From Coffea arabica (Eukaryota > Streptophyta > Magnoliopsida > Gentianales > Rubiaceae): DNA of 64,000 bases. The stretch lies in assembly GCF_036785885.1 (NCBI RefSeq), contig NC_092320.1, positions 15,501,557-15,565,556 on the forward strand, given 5' to 3'. Below are positions 36,824 through 48,900 of this stretch, piece by piece (position 1 is the stretch's first letter; each line of letters begins with the position of its first letter). The translations under genes were made by a program, and so were the position numbers. The notes under the pieces were generated by a model. That model was not told the origin of the DNA and ran no database searches. It saw nothing but the letters and a program-made list of their open reading frames with translations.

Positions 36824-39333
36824 TCTTACTAGAAGTGTTTAGTTCGTCAGTAGCTGCCTGCTTTCAAGTTGCCTCAGTACCAGCAGCGAGTCTAAAAGAG
36901 CTAGATTATTGACAGAGAAATAAATAAATAAGTCACTTAACCTGAAACTTCACTCTGCAAAATTTGGATGTGTCATGGACCAGAACCTGAAGTGAGTCTC
37001 ACTTTTCACCAAGCAATGGCAGCCCACTTTGATATTCTTGATCTTCTCCTCTGAAATTAAGCTATGATTGCAATTTGCATGTGAGCCAAAGATTAAAAAA
37101 TTCAGAACGGGAATGTCAGTGCCAAGAAGTTGTAGACCTACTGAAGTGTGAATGTTGCAGTGGACTATCAGTTTGAAAGGAATTCGAGAGTTCTACGAGT
37201 AAAGAGTGCTGTTGCATGGCTTTTGGACTTGGCGGCTACGCTTTGCTGTCTAAATGCCCCTTGCTTTGTACATTTCACTGTGCACTTTTGATCGCCTTCT
37301 ATCTTTAAATCACGGTATTCTTTAGAAAAGTATGCCACTTTGAGGTGAATTAAGCAATCACAAAATTTAAAAGTTGAATTTGGCAATCATATTAAAACCT
37401 TCAAGACGAATTTGCTTTACCGTTTGATTAGTGAAGTACAGTTGGGTTGCTCTGAAAGCCTGTAGCTCTCTAGATAGAACAAGACTAAACACATTGCTTT
37501 TGTTAAACGCATGATTTCACATTGGCCAGCTTTTGTGCAATTATTCTGAGATTTAGATGCTCCTAAGTGATATATTCAAATTCTACATCTTAGTCTTTTG
37601 TAAAAAAAGATGTTTGATGCCATATCGGTAATGACAATGGTGACCTTTTTAAAACTTTAAATATGTTGTATTTCTACTTTCTTAGATTCTCTGACTTTGT
37701 TTAAGAGTTGGTATTCAATTCAGCTGTGGCATCTATCTTTCCTCACTAAATTAAATGTCAGCGAATTAGCATTAGAAGCTTGGCCAGTCTGGACTCTGGA
37801 GCCAATAGCACCATGGCCAATAAAAAAATGCAACCAACATTGAGCTCCAAAAAGCAATGGTTCTCTCCTCAAGTCTCATTAGATCTGGTTACATTTTTTT
37901 TTTTTTGTGAATTGTTAGTCTAGTTCTATGCCTATATTCGTTGTTGAGCAAAGAATGATGGTGGGGAAGTTTGGCCAGTCTAGAAACTCAAACGTCAAAG
38001 TAAGTTTCGAAAAGCTGAAGAACTGTAGTGGAACCTAAAAATAGCAAAAGTAATCAAGAAAGGTAACAGATAAACGACCATGCCCCTAAAGATGCTTTTA
38101 TCCTTTGCTTCCCATCTTTATTCTACTTTAATCATCTTTCTTTATGTTATCAGGTGCTTTCTTAACCCAACTGGACTCTTAAAGGTATTCTTCTTCCATA
38201 TTCCTTTCTAAAGATATTAGGTTGGCCCATTTTCTTCTGTTTTCTGACTTGTTATTTTATAGTAGCTCTTTCTAAATTAACTATCTCAGCCAATAGGTGA
38301 TTCCTGTTTTCTAGTATTGTTGATAATTTACTTCGCTAACAATGACTGGACCACGCAGATACAACTAATTAGTGCCCACTTAGGTAGAGAATTATAAGAT
38401 TCTTCGTCAGTTCTTTGGATGGAAAGCAGCAGTTTAATGTGCAGGCAGCAGATGACGAGCTAATTCTTTTTCCATGAAAACTTGATTATGACTGCTGCTT
38501 TTCCCATTCTTTGTTATGTCGACTCCAGAGTCCAGGTTACCAGTACAAGAAAGAAATAACATCTAACATTTGGTTTTCAAAAAAAAAAAAAAGTGAAAAA
38601 GATAGGAATGTAGGGAATAGACTTCTGCAAACCGCTTCTGTTTGTTGAATTTCATGTAGTGCCACAACTACTCCTGTTATCTACGTTTTCCGAGTTTCAG
38701 GCCTTGAAGGAAGAGGGTGGAAGGAATTGAAAACTCAGAGAATTGGACTTACTTCAAGACTACATATCATTACAATGTTGAAAAATTAGAAAAAGAAAAA
38801 AAAAATCAACAAATAGTCGAGATACAGGGTTGGCCCCTAGCTGTTGGCCATACTTTTAAGTCCTGTCAAACTCAAGAAGTGAAGAACAAGATCAGAGCAA
38901 GTGTTTAATTTCACAGCTCGTGCTTTGGGTAAATCCTACTGGATGCTAAAAGAAAAAAAAAAATTGAGTTAGTTTATCTAAATTAGATTGCTTAGGGATC
39001 TGTTCATGAAGAATTTAATTTGAGGAGATTATTTATTCTAGGAAAAAAAGGTAACTTCGGGTAATAGTATGGGAAGATTTCAAGAGGATTGTCATGGGAT
39101 GTTGCCATTGCAGTCAGCATTGCTCACCATTGTATTTCTGCAACATTGATCCCAAGAACTACATGTTTTCACTAGTCTTCAACTGAGATAAGTGAAAATT
39201 TTTTTTGAAGGTAAGCAATTACAGGAATATGCTTATATAGAATTGGAAGTATTAAGTGTACCCGTGGAAAAACTTTTTATCATATGGCCCCGGCAACATG
39301 ATGAGCAAAAATAACAGAACTAGGACTTATATA
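36824..39333. other. 5' flank of the FTIP1-like gene; no further gene
   Basis: The proximal part should hold the leader and promoter of the FTIP1-like gene on the minus strand. I see no coding frame of a known family. A weak inverted repeat lies at 38421-38504 (GGAAAGCAGCAGT against ACTGCTGCTTTTCC, about 57-base loop). Confidence 0.45.
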
Positions 39334-40892
39334 TTATATCACGTATGCATTGCAGACACAGATGAAAATTACATGGCAAACATTTGAAGACTGTCTAACC
39401 ATCCAGACATTTGCCACAGGATCTGCAGCTTTAGTCTTCTGAAGAAATGTGAGATCATGAGGGTGAATTTCAACTTGAAGGGAATCCCCAAATTTGACAT
39501 TTGGATATTCGTCAAGGGCAAATGCACCTAGGATGAAAAGATTGATCACAATCACGGCAGTGGCAGAACCAATACCTTGGGTGCAATTCTACTTCGCAAA
39601 TCTCGCAGTAAAATTCATCAGGACGGTGAGCAAACGGGGGATAAATCAGGGGGAGGGGTGCTTATCCCATCTATGAATGACAGTGATTGCTTTTGCTAGA
39701 CAAGCACACTTGACATCAAGGTAGAACTCACATGTTTCAGTTTCACAACCATTGAAAAATTCATTGCAGGCGTTTTTACGAGCGCTGCAATTAAAAAGGA
39801 AAAGTTTTTTTAAAACGTCCAAGGAAGAGCGAATGCTCAGGGTGGCCTGGATGTTGCAGCTCTCCTGGTAAAGCAGCACAAGAGAGGCGGAGAAAGTAAC
39901 TGCATGAAGAACAACTATAAAACTCTCCTAAAATAGGTCCAATGCAACAATTGCATAGCATCCTGTTAGTGGTGCCCTTTTCCTTTTGCGTATAAAAGAA
40001 ACAATGGATGGTCATGAGTTGGGTGGTTGACTTGTGTTCCATCCGGAATATCTATAGAGCAGATTTTTTTTGACCAGGACTGCTATCAGATCAAGGGATA
40101 CATCACTTAGTGGTAAGGAAATTGGAATTGGACAGACATCCTCTTTCACTTCAAAATCTCTTTTAACCGACCTGGAGAAAACTTAAGAGCAAAACATCAG
40201 ACGAAGAGAACAAGAAGGCTGGTAATTTTAGGTCGAAAGCAAGTGTCAACCTCAATGACTTGCTCAGTTGCTGTAATTGCACATTTCACACGTGTTGCAT
40301 ATCTGCAATCAGGGCACTCATATACCTAATATGGGGGGTGCATTTTCGGATCACAAATATGACAAGAATAGCCAAACTTTCTAAGTGCATTTGGGAGAGA
40401 ATAGCCAAGAACTAGAGGATGATCATGCCAAGTATGCGTTGTGTTGGTTGGCAAGGAAGCACAGCTTTGCCTCAGTCCCACAAGCATTGCAGAGAAACAA
40501 AGCTGGTCTTCGTAGTAGTGCCAATGGATGGTCATGACTGTCATGTTTTTATTGTTCGTTTCTCCAGTGCAAAACACATGCAGACATCAATATCACAGAT
40601 GGAACAATGATATGTAGAAGAATCCCATTTTTCTCAGCAGACATTACAATTTACAACAGCAAGAGTTATCTGTATAAGGTGGTGCTGTGTGGAGTGTGAG
40701 AGTGTGTTGAGCATCGATATGGTGGTGTTCAATCTCTAGTGGTTGTCGTGAAGGAAGAAATCACAAGGCTTGCAAATGTATGCAGGGCTAGCGGAGTTTG
40801 TTTTCCTGCACCCTAAACACTTTGCCTTCTTTTCCATCCCCTTCTTCGCTCAGAGTTAAACTATGTCCATGGCTGAAATGATTAAATTCCAT
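39334..40892 (-). pseudogene. DC1-domain (Cys/His-rich C1-like) protein pseudogene
   Basis: Reading the minus strand from the ATG at 40892 gives MEFNHFSHGHSLTLSEEG, a typical DC1 start. Further DC1 pieces follow in changing frames: YICKPCDFFLHDN, YHCSICDIDVC, HDHPLALLRRPALFLCNACG, FGYSCHICDPKMHP, FYSCSSCSYFLRLSC and HPHDLTFLQKTK. The order matches the repeating Cys/His-rich modules of plant DC1 proteins, which bind zinc and are linked to stress and hormone signalling. Several frameshifts and stops break the frame and no continuous product is possible; introns alone would not explain changes inside single zinc modules. It may be a dead copy of a gene elsewhere. Confidence 0.78.
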
Positions 40893-42591
40893 ACTGTTGG
40901 ATATTCTCACTCTGCAATTTCTCGCATTCGGTGGCAGCTACCAGGGGAAGGGACCAGGTTACAGCCCATGAAATAGTTGGGAAGATACTTTGGATTTGCC
41001 TCAATAAAAGAAAATCAGCATATGTGGAAACAGACAGAATATTATTTTTTGATAAATATTCATCTGGCCTTGCAAATAACTGACACACTTCAGTTCAAAG
41101 AAAGTAGTCCTCTTTTAAAAGTTTGGTGCTATTCAAACTCTGAAAACAATGCTTCTATTATGGCTAAAGTTATTTACATTCCAAGAATGCAGAAGAAGGC
41201 ATGCAAAAAGAGAAATGAAATGTCATGCTCTAAGGTGTAATCCACATCTTTGTCCCCCAAGGCAAAGACTATTCCATGTTGGCTTGTACAGGGATTCTCA
41301 TTTCAGAAGCATCATTCATCAACATTAGTGGGGAATTTTCAAGTAAACTGGCTGCTGAGTTGAATGGATCAAGAGGCAGAAAATTGGGTTTAATTAATTT
41401 AACAACATTTTAGTTGACAGTTTTCACAAAACAGCATTTATTTGGACATTTAGTTCATTCATTTTTGGATAAATTTCATTGTCACCATTTTGCGGGTATT
41501 GTTAACCTTGCTGAATATTTTTGTGAAAGAACTTTGTTGAAATGGATGAATAAATCCAGAGGTAGCTGATCAAGTCGGAGATCAACCCATCTCTTAAAAA
41601 CATAAGAAAAGATTAAAAATGGGGGAATTTTTTTTCATGTCAATTGAATTCTCAAAATGCGTACTTCACGTAGCAGTAAGGTATGTAAACCGCCAAATTA
41701 TCTAGTATTACATGAAATTTTAGCTCAGAAAAAAAAAGGAAGGAAAAAATGTAATGCAGAAAATAGGAAAAACAATTGATTAAAACGATCTAGGTCGGTC
41801 CAATTGCTTAGTTTATCCGTTTTGGGTCACTTAGGCTAGCTCGGTCCATTCTGTAAAAGTCCATAAGAATTTTAGGGACTAATGTTTGCCTTCTGCGAAG
41901 AGTTCTTTGTTACAGGGGCCTTGTATACTTGGGTCCTGTCAGCCCAATGTTCTTGTTATAGGTGACAAGGTTGTAGTGCTAAATGCCTTGGACTTGAGAG
42001 TTGTGAAATGAGTAATGTAACTGCTTCTTAGTAATGCCTTGCAGTGGGCCTTGGACTTTCCCTACAGCACAAATGAGCTGAGTTGAGTCGAACTTTGATC
42101 TAATCGAGTCGAGACTCAACTTAATTTTTTGAAATTCGAACTCGAACTTGAGTTTGACGAGTTCAAAATATAAAACTCAAGTTTGAACTCAAACTTGAGA
42201 TTAAAAAATAAAAAATAAATATCTTATTTTTTAAAAATGAATAAAATAATAATTTTCTTAACAAATAATAAAATATTAGGAATATATATATGTAATTTTA
42301 CTATTAAAATAAAAAATAAAAAAATATATAATTGAGCAGACTCGCGAGCTAATGAACTGAATATCTTTGACCTCGAGTTCGATTTGTTTGTAACCCTAAC
42401 TCTCTCACACACCTCGAAAAAAAAGTAAGTGCTTTAAATTGCCTATAATTTATATGGGATGAGCACTGTTAGAGAGGTCTGAACAATTTGAATTTTGGTA
42501 ATATTATTATAAAACCCTTGTGGGGATAAATTCCTTTTTTAGTTGTGGGGATAAAATTTTTTTTTTATTGTTAATTGTGCAAAGGACATCA
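40893..42591. other. Intergenic region with degenerate repeat
   Basis: No gene is supported. About 42070-42420 is rich in repeats of CTCGAACTTGAGTTTGA type, typical of decayed subterminal transposon repeats (hAT-like, inference); no ends or target duplication could be fixed. Confidence 0.4.
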
Positions 42592-42600
42592 TTTTTAGTT

Positions 42601-43073
42601 GGGCAAATTCCACTTTACCCCCTTATGGTTTAGCATTTTTTTACATTACCCCCCTATGGTTTCAAAAGCTATACATAACCCCCTTATAGTTTGGATTAAA
42701 GTGTCAAAGTGACGGGAATGATCATTCATAACGGAGTCACCTAAAATGTCAAAAATACCCTTATGTAAAGTTGAAAATTATTTATTAATCAAGGGGGGTT
42801 ATGTGTATATTTTGAAAACCATAAGGAGGTTATATGTTAAAGTATTAAACCATAAAGGGGTTATATGGTAAAATATAAAAATCATACGGGGTTAATGTGT
42901 CATGTATTTATAAGGGTAATTTCGACATTTTTAAAAGTTCTGTTACGAGTGACTATTTCCGTCACTTTGACACTTTAATCCAAACCATGAGAGGGTTATG
43001 TATAGCTTTTGAAACCATAGGGGGGTTATGTAGAAAAACGCTAAACCACAGAGGGGTAAACTGTAATTTACCC
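42601..43073. mobile_element. Mutator-type MITE with long inverted repeats and exact 9-bp target duplication
   Basis: Long inverted arms of about 150-180 bp start GGGCAAATTCCACTTTACCC and, from the other end, GGGTAAATTACAGTTTACCC. Both carry blocks such as GGTTTCAAAAGCTATACATA and GGATTAAAGTGTCAAAGTGA. TTTTTAGTT is present exactly at 42592-42600 and 43074-43082, the 9-bp duplication typical of Mutator-like elements. There is no coding frame. The element at 59822-60339 is the same family with its core inverted. Confidence 0.85.
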
Positions 43074-43440
43074 TTTTTAGTTACCAAATTAATTTGTTTG
43101 GCAACACCTTAGAATTATCAAAAGTGTTATTCTTAAAATCATTTTTAAGTGTTTCTAGGTGTTAATCATCATATTTTCTGTCAAGTGTTAGACTTATTCA
43201 TGTCATTTTAACTTAACTATCCAGAAATAATAGAAAATCCCAAGTCAACTTTTATTGTCCCCTTTTTTTTTGGTTAAAATGTTCTCCTCCTCCAGTCTCC
43301 TCAAACGATTTTAGTCACTCTAATAAGTAATAACAATTAACGGCTTCTAAAGTAAACCACCATTATGCTCCACTCTCACTCCAGCTATGCCAACCCTAGC
43401 TACAGTACTATACCCCAATAGAGAGGGTATATGCTATGTA

Positions 43441-43799
43441 CTCATTCCGTTCCACTTTGATAGTCTTGTTTTTCTTTTTTCGTCTGTCCCAAATTATAGT
43501 TTACTTTCCAATTGAAGAATGTAGTTGTCTTTTAATTTCTCTAAAATATACTTATTCAATGTAAGTTGTTATTACTATAAACTACCTTATTTAATATAGA
43601 TTATTAGTATTGAATACAACCTACCCCATTTAATGCATTTAGATATTCCAAAACATATTGATATATGAAAAGCCAATTTTATTTAATGTAAGGATATTTT
43701 AGGAAAATAGTAATTTAAATTTGTTTTTTCAACAAAGTTTATTACTTTTTCTTAAATTGTATGAAAAAAATTAGAATTATCAAAATAGGACAGATGGAG
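43441..43799. mobile_element. Stowaway-type MITE (359 bp)
   Basis: The left end CTCATTCCGTTCCACTTTGA and the reverse complement of the right end CTCCATCTGTCCTATTTTGA match the plant Stowaway end CTCCCTCCGTCCCA. TA flanks both ends (43439-43440 and 43800-43801), the Tc1/mariner target. No coding frame. Confidence 0.78.
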
Positions 43800-43801
43800 T
43801 A

Positions 43802-45064
43802 CTATATACTAGCCGCCTTCAATGCTATTCCCTATAATAGGGGCCAGTCCTTAAACCTCATCTAAAACCAGTTAGTACCAGCCTTAATTTGCTTCAGCAT
43901 CTTTAAAGCCTCAAGTTATGACCTGCAGATAACTACATGAATATGTGATATGTTTTCAATCCATATGGGATGCGTTTTCAATTCACTTGTAGCATAGGCT
44001 AGTAAGTACGGGTGGTCATATATAAAGCAAGTGAACATATTTGAGTCCACATTATAATAGGGATCATTATAGAAGCCGTAAATGGTCAAGTACAGCAGAG
44101 AGCTAACCCATATTTAAGGTCATGCATTGCACTTAACAAGCTGGCACTATTACTTCTTGGATTCAAGGGAGACCCTGAAAGCACAACACACAGATCAAAT
44201 CAAGAAATTTATTTTGAGGAGTCAAACTGTAACACATCTAAACTTTAGTGTACAACATAAAATTTTTTTTGGGGTCAAATTTTTGCGGATACAAAAGTTT
44301 AAACTTATAAAGAACAATTTTGAAAATTCAATTTTCTAGGGAGGAAAACACATATTGTAAAACTTGGGGGAAGTGCCCCTCTCCGTCTCGTCCATTTTTT
44401 TGTTTATGCCTAAAAGCGTTACAAAGGAAATCGGGCTAGGAGAGGGTTTGAAAGTTGGTGTCTAACTTTTTTGAAAGTATAAGCTTAAGTGATTATAAAG
44501 TTTGACGAGCTTTCAGCCATGTTCAATCCCCATTAGCATACCGGTCGAAAATATCTTAGGCCCCATTTGAGGTTGTTGTGATTTATCAAAAAGCACTTCG
44601 ATTAGTACAGCTTTTGCTCAAAGTATTTATTAAAAGTTTAATCATATTATTTGGGTGCATACTTAAATAAGTACTTTTTCTATTTTATAATGAGTAATTT
44701 TTGAATTTTCAAAATATATTTATTTCTTTATTTAGTTCAAAAGTTATATTAAAGTTAATTTTTATTTTTTGAAATACAAAGGAAAGCAGGCAAGGAGAGG
44801 GTTTGGAAGTTGAATATCTAACTTTTTTGTCGAAGAATGTATATTTTGAGAAAAAATGGGTGGGGGAAGAGAAGAGATTTGGGGGAAGAGAATTCTAAAT
44901 GGGTTAATTGGGTTTGATGGGTTACCCAATAATACCCATTTATTAAATGAGTATTATTGGGTAATCCATTTATACCCATATACAAAAATTTAAGATACCC
45001 ATACCCATCTATTCATGGGCGGGTATGGGTAAATTTAGTTAAGTAAGTTGATTTGCCACCTATA
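43802..45064. other. Intergenic region with direct repeats
   Basis: A ~53-bp direct repeat (44420-44472 and 44777-44830; shared AGGAGAGGGTTTG and TCTAACTTTTTT) flanks AT-rich sequence that begins TTAGGCCCCATTTGAGG at 44557, like the left end of a Tourist-type element whose right end I cannot find. Around 44897-45050, repeated TTACCCAATAATACCCAT phrases look like decayed transposon sequence. No gene. Confidence 0.45.
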
Positions 45065-45287
45065 GTGGCAAGTACGATTAGCCTGCGGTTCATATGGTTA
45101 TTATATATTTTTTATGATTTGGTTTATATTCACATATTTTTGTTGTATTTCCTGACGTATAACAAATTAAAGTTATGTAAGTGTATATTAAATCATGAAA
45201 TACAATAAATTATGTGAATATATACCAAATTATCAAAGGAATACAACAATCGCATCAATTGCACCTAAGGCCAATTGTACCTGCCCC
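45065..45287. mobile_element. Foldback MITE
   Basis: GTGGCAAGTACGATTAGCC at the left end is matched by the reverse complement of the right end, GGGGCAGGTACAATTGGCC. Inner blocks also pair (ATGATTTGGTTTATATTCAC with the inverse of GTGAATATATACCAAATTAT). No convincing target duplication; family unassigned. Confidence 0.55.
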
Positions 45288-45599
45288 ATTCCCAATTTTT
45301 AGAGAGTAACTCTTATTTTGAAATATCGAAAAGGTGAAAATATGACATTAACAATAAGATAAAAAAAGTACTATTTTTTATGCCTTGGGAATGGGTTAAA
45401 TCCACACCCTTACAACGTAGATTTAAATTGTATTAGGTGCGAATTTAAGCTGTAAGGATATGAATTTAGTATCACTTTTTTTTTTTTGTTAAATGATCTA
45501 TTAAACCCTAAAAGTAGTTAGTCAGACCATCCCGTCTATTTGCTTAGTTAAAGAGACGGAACCTCGTGGCATATGAGCCGCACGCTATAATTAAAAGGG

Positions 45600-45604
45600 C
45601 GCAT
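45600..45604. repeat. 5-bp target-site duplication, left
   Basis: CGCAT immediately precedes the TGTCAG end of the left LTR and recurs exactly at 55978-55982 after the right LTR. Confidence 0.9.
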
Positions 45605-45959
45605 TGTCAGGCTCCGGGGTTAGAGATCATAAGATACAGAGAAGAAGAGTGGGCGGCGGAGGAAGATTTATGAAAGTGGAAGAAGAAATGATAGGAAAAG
45701 TGAATGGGACAAAATAAGAGAGAGAAAGTAGTAAACAATTGTATTCAGTCTGGTACTTTCTTTCTGTTTACACTTGCTATTTATACTAGAAGCTAACAGT
45801 AGGGAACCACTCAATCGTGAGCTAACAGAATAACCAATTCTAACTAACTACCCAGTTATTCCAACGACACCGTTTCAGATCATAGCTTTTATTTTGCTTA
45901 ATAACTGAAACGCACGCCTTATTGTATGAAACGACAAATTCACTCTTAAGTTCCTGACA
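45605..45959 (-). repeat. LTR 1 (3' LTR of element A)
   Basis: 355 bp bounded by TGTCAG and CTGACA inverted ends. In coding direction it holds a TATA-like CTAGTATAAATAGC at about 45775-45788 on the plus coordinates. It appears identical to the other two LTRs by eye. Confidence 0.95.
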
Positions 45960-45971
45960 ATCTCCTTCCCA
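45960..45971 (-). other. Polypurine tract, element A
   Basis: On the minus strand TGGGAAGGAGAT lies immediately upstream of the LTR start TGTCAGG, the position where plus-strand DNA synthesis is primed. Confidence 0.75.
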
Positions 45972-45987
45972 TAAAGAAAGCTTGTCC

Positions 45988-48900
45988 TCAAGTTTTAAAA
46001 TCAGGAAACATTTTATCAAGGTAACTTTTATCCTCCCAGGAAGCCTCGGAATCTGGCAAATGATCCCATTTGACCAGATGTTGTATGACAGGTCGAGAGC
46101 CCCTCATGGTGACCCTGCGTTTCATCACTCGTTCTGGCTGGAGCAAGCACTGGTCAGAGGAATCCAGCTCGGGCAAAACAGGCTCAAGGGTCTGAGTATC
46201 TCCTATCTTTTTCTTAAGAAGGGAAACATGAAATACCGGGTGAACTCTGGCTCCAGGTGGTAGTTGTAACTTATAGGCTACTGTTCCCACCTTTTCTATG
46301 ACCTGGAAAGGCCCAAAATACTTGGGGGACAGCTTTAGATTTCTTCTGACAGCTACCGTTTGCTGCCTATAAAGCTGTAACTTGAGGAAAACCCATTCCC
46401 CCATGTGCAAATTCTGTTCTGTCCTGTGCTTGTCGGCATATTGCTTCATCCGGTTCTGAGCCTTGGCCAAATTCTCCTTGATCCGAGATGTAATCTGTAT
46501 TCTTTCTTGCACCATTTCCGCTGCAGCAGGTACCACACTATCATGAAAGGGCCCCAACGGGATGTGAGTAGGCTTGTATCCGTATAGTGCTTCGAAGGGA
46601 GACAGCTGGAGACTGGTGTGGAAGTTGGTGTTGTACCAGAACTCAGCTGTGGACAACCACCTACTCCACTGCGTTGGATGTTCACTGCATATACAACGTA
46701 GGTAAGTCTCCAAGCATTGATTAACTCTCTCACTCTGCCCATCCGACTGCGGGTGATAAGAGGAGCTATACTGCAGTTTAGTTCCTAGCAACTTGAACAT
46801 TTCTTGCCAGAAGCTACTGAGGAACACCCTATCCCGGTCTGAAACTATGATCTCCGATAAACCATGAAGTTTATATACGTTATCCAGAAAAACCATAGCT
46901 ACCTGTTGAGCTGAATAAGGGTGAGAAAGTCGCATGAAGTGGCTGAATTTAGTGAAACGATCTACTATCACCAATATCGTGTCAAACCCGTAAGATAAGG
47001 GTAATTGCTCAATAAAGTCCATAGTTATTTGCGACCATGCCTGCTGAGGAACTGGAAGTGGCTGTAGCAATTCGGGGTAAGGGACATTTTCGTGCTTACT
47101 CCGCTGGCAAACGTCGCATGATCTCACAAATTGTACGACGTCACTCTTGATTCCCGGCCAGTGAAACAAGGCCCGCACTCGTTGTAGACACCCCTTTTGG
47201 CCGGAATGTCCCCCGACGGCAGACGCGTGCAACGCCTCAATAAGTTTACCTCTGATTCCTTTAGAAGATCCCACATACAGCTTACCTTTGAATTTTAGAA
47301 GACCCTTATCTAGTCGATAGTCTGGATTGGAAGAAGGATCCAATAGCAGCTGAGGAATGAGTTCTTGGGCTACTGCATCCCCCACATAGCTGTCCAGTAG
47401 CTCCTGCATCCAGGCAGGTTGTGCTGAAGAAATGGCAGTCAGAGTACCCTGCCCAATTGAACAATCCTCACTGATGTCCACTAACTTCCTCCTAGATAAT
47501 GCATTCGCCACCCTATTGTCAACCCCTTTCTTATATTGGATCTCGTAATCTAAACCCAACAACTTGGTCAACCATTTGTGCTGCAATGGGTGTGTAAGAC
47601 GCTGCTCAAGTAAGTGCTTGAGAGCTTGGTGATCCGTTCGGATGATAAAGTGATGGCCGACGAGGTAATGCTTTCATTTCGTGACGGCCATTACCAGTGC
47701 AAAAAGCTCCGTTTCGTACACTGACATTCCTAAATTTTGGGTGGCTAAGGCCTTGCTCAGAAACGCTATGGGATGCCCTTGCTGCATCAAAACAGCACCA
47801 ATACCCACGCCACAGGCATCAGTCTCGATGACGAATGGAAACTCGAAGTTGGGCATGCTTAATACGGGAGCAGTCGTCATGGCTTTCTTCAAGTCCTCAA
47901 AAGCTATCTGAGCTCTCGGACCCCATGCAAACCCATCCTTCTTCAACAATAGGGTCAATGGTTTACTAATTACCCCATAATCTTTGACGAATCTTCTGTA
48001 ATAGCCGGTTAATCCCAAGAACCCTCTCAGTTCCTTCACGGACTTAGGCACTGGCCAGGAGAGAATGCATTCAATCTTCGACTTGTCCATGCTCACGCCC
48101 TTGTCCGATATCACATGCCCCAGATACTCCACGGATGTTTGGGCAAATGAGCACTTGGTTCTCTTGCAAACCAGCTGGTTGTCAGCCAGGACTCCCAAGG
48201 CGATCTGCAAGTGTTCTATGTGGGACTCAAGAGTGAGACTATAGATCAAGATATCGTCAAAAAATATCAGCACAAATTTTCTCATATAAGGCTGAAAAAT
48301 TCGATTCATCAGTGCTTGGAATGTCGCTGGGGCATTCGTCAACCCAAACGGCATTACCAAGAACTCGAAGTGGCCATGATACGTTTGGAAGGCTGTTTTG
48401 TGGGTATCCATCGCCTTGACTCTTACTTGGTGGTAACCTGCTCGAAGGTCCAGCTTAGTCATGTACTTCGTCCCATGCAACTCGTTCAGAAGTTCGTCTA
48501 TATTCGGTATGGAAAATCTGTCCTTTACAGTCAACTCGTTGAGCTTCCGGTAATCCACACATAACCTCCACGAGTTGTCTTTTTTTTTGACCAACAAAAC
48601 AGGGGACGCGAAGGGACTACTACTGTGAGTCACAATACCACTAGAAAGCATCTCAGCCTCTTGCTTCTCAATTTCGGTTTTGTGTGCATGAGGGTACCGG
48701 TAAGGCTTTAGTTTGAATGGTTCCGCTCCCGATTTGAGAACGATTTGGTGATCCAACTCTCGGTGTGGAGGTAGACCTTGTGGAACAGCAAATACATGCG
48801 AGTACTGTTGCAATATCCTTTCTACTTGCTCCGGGGTACCTCCTGGTTGGTCATCCTGTGTCTCGGACTGTAAAGCAGCACAGTTCCGTTGTTTTTCCTG

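Noticed and set aside
47674-47676. Programmed readthrough at the TGA inside RNase H
   Set aside because: The stop is not at a domain border and is not followed by CTA or a similar leaky context; a plain nonsense mutation is simpler.
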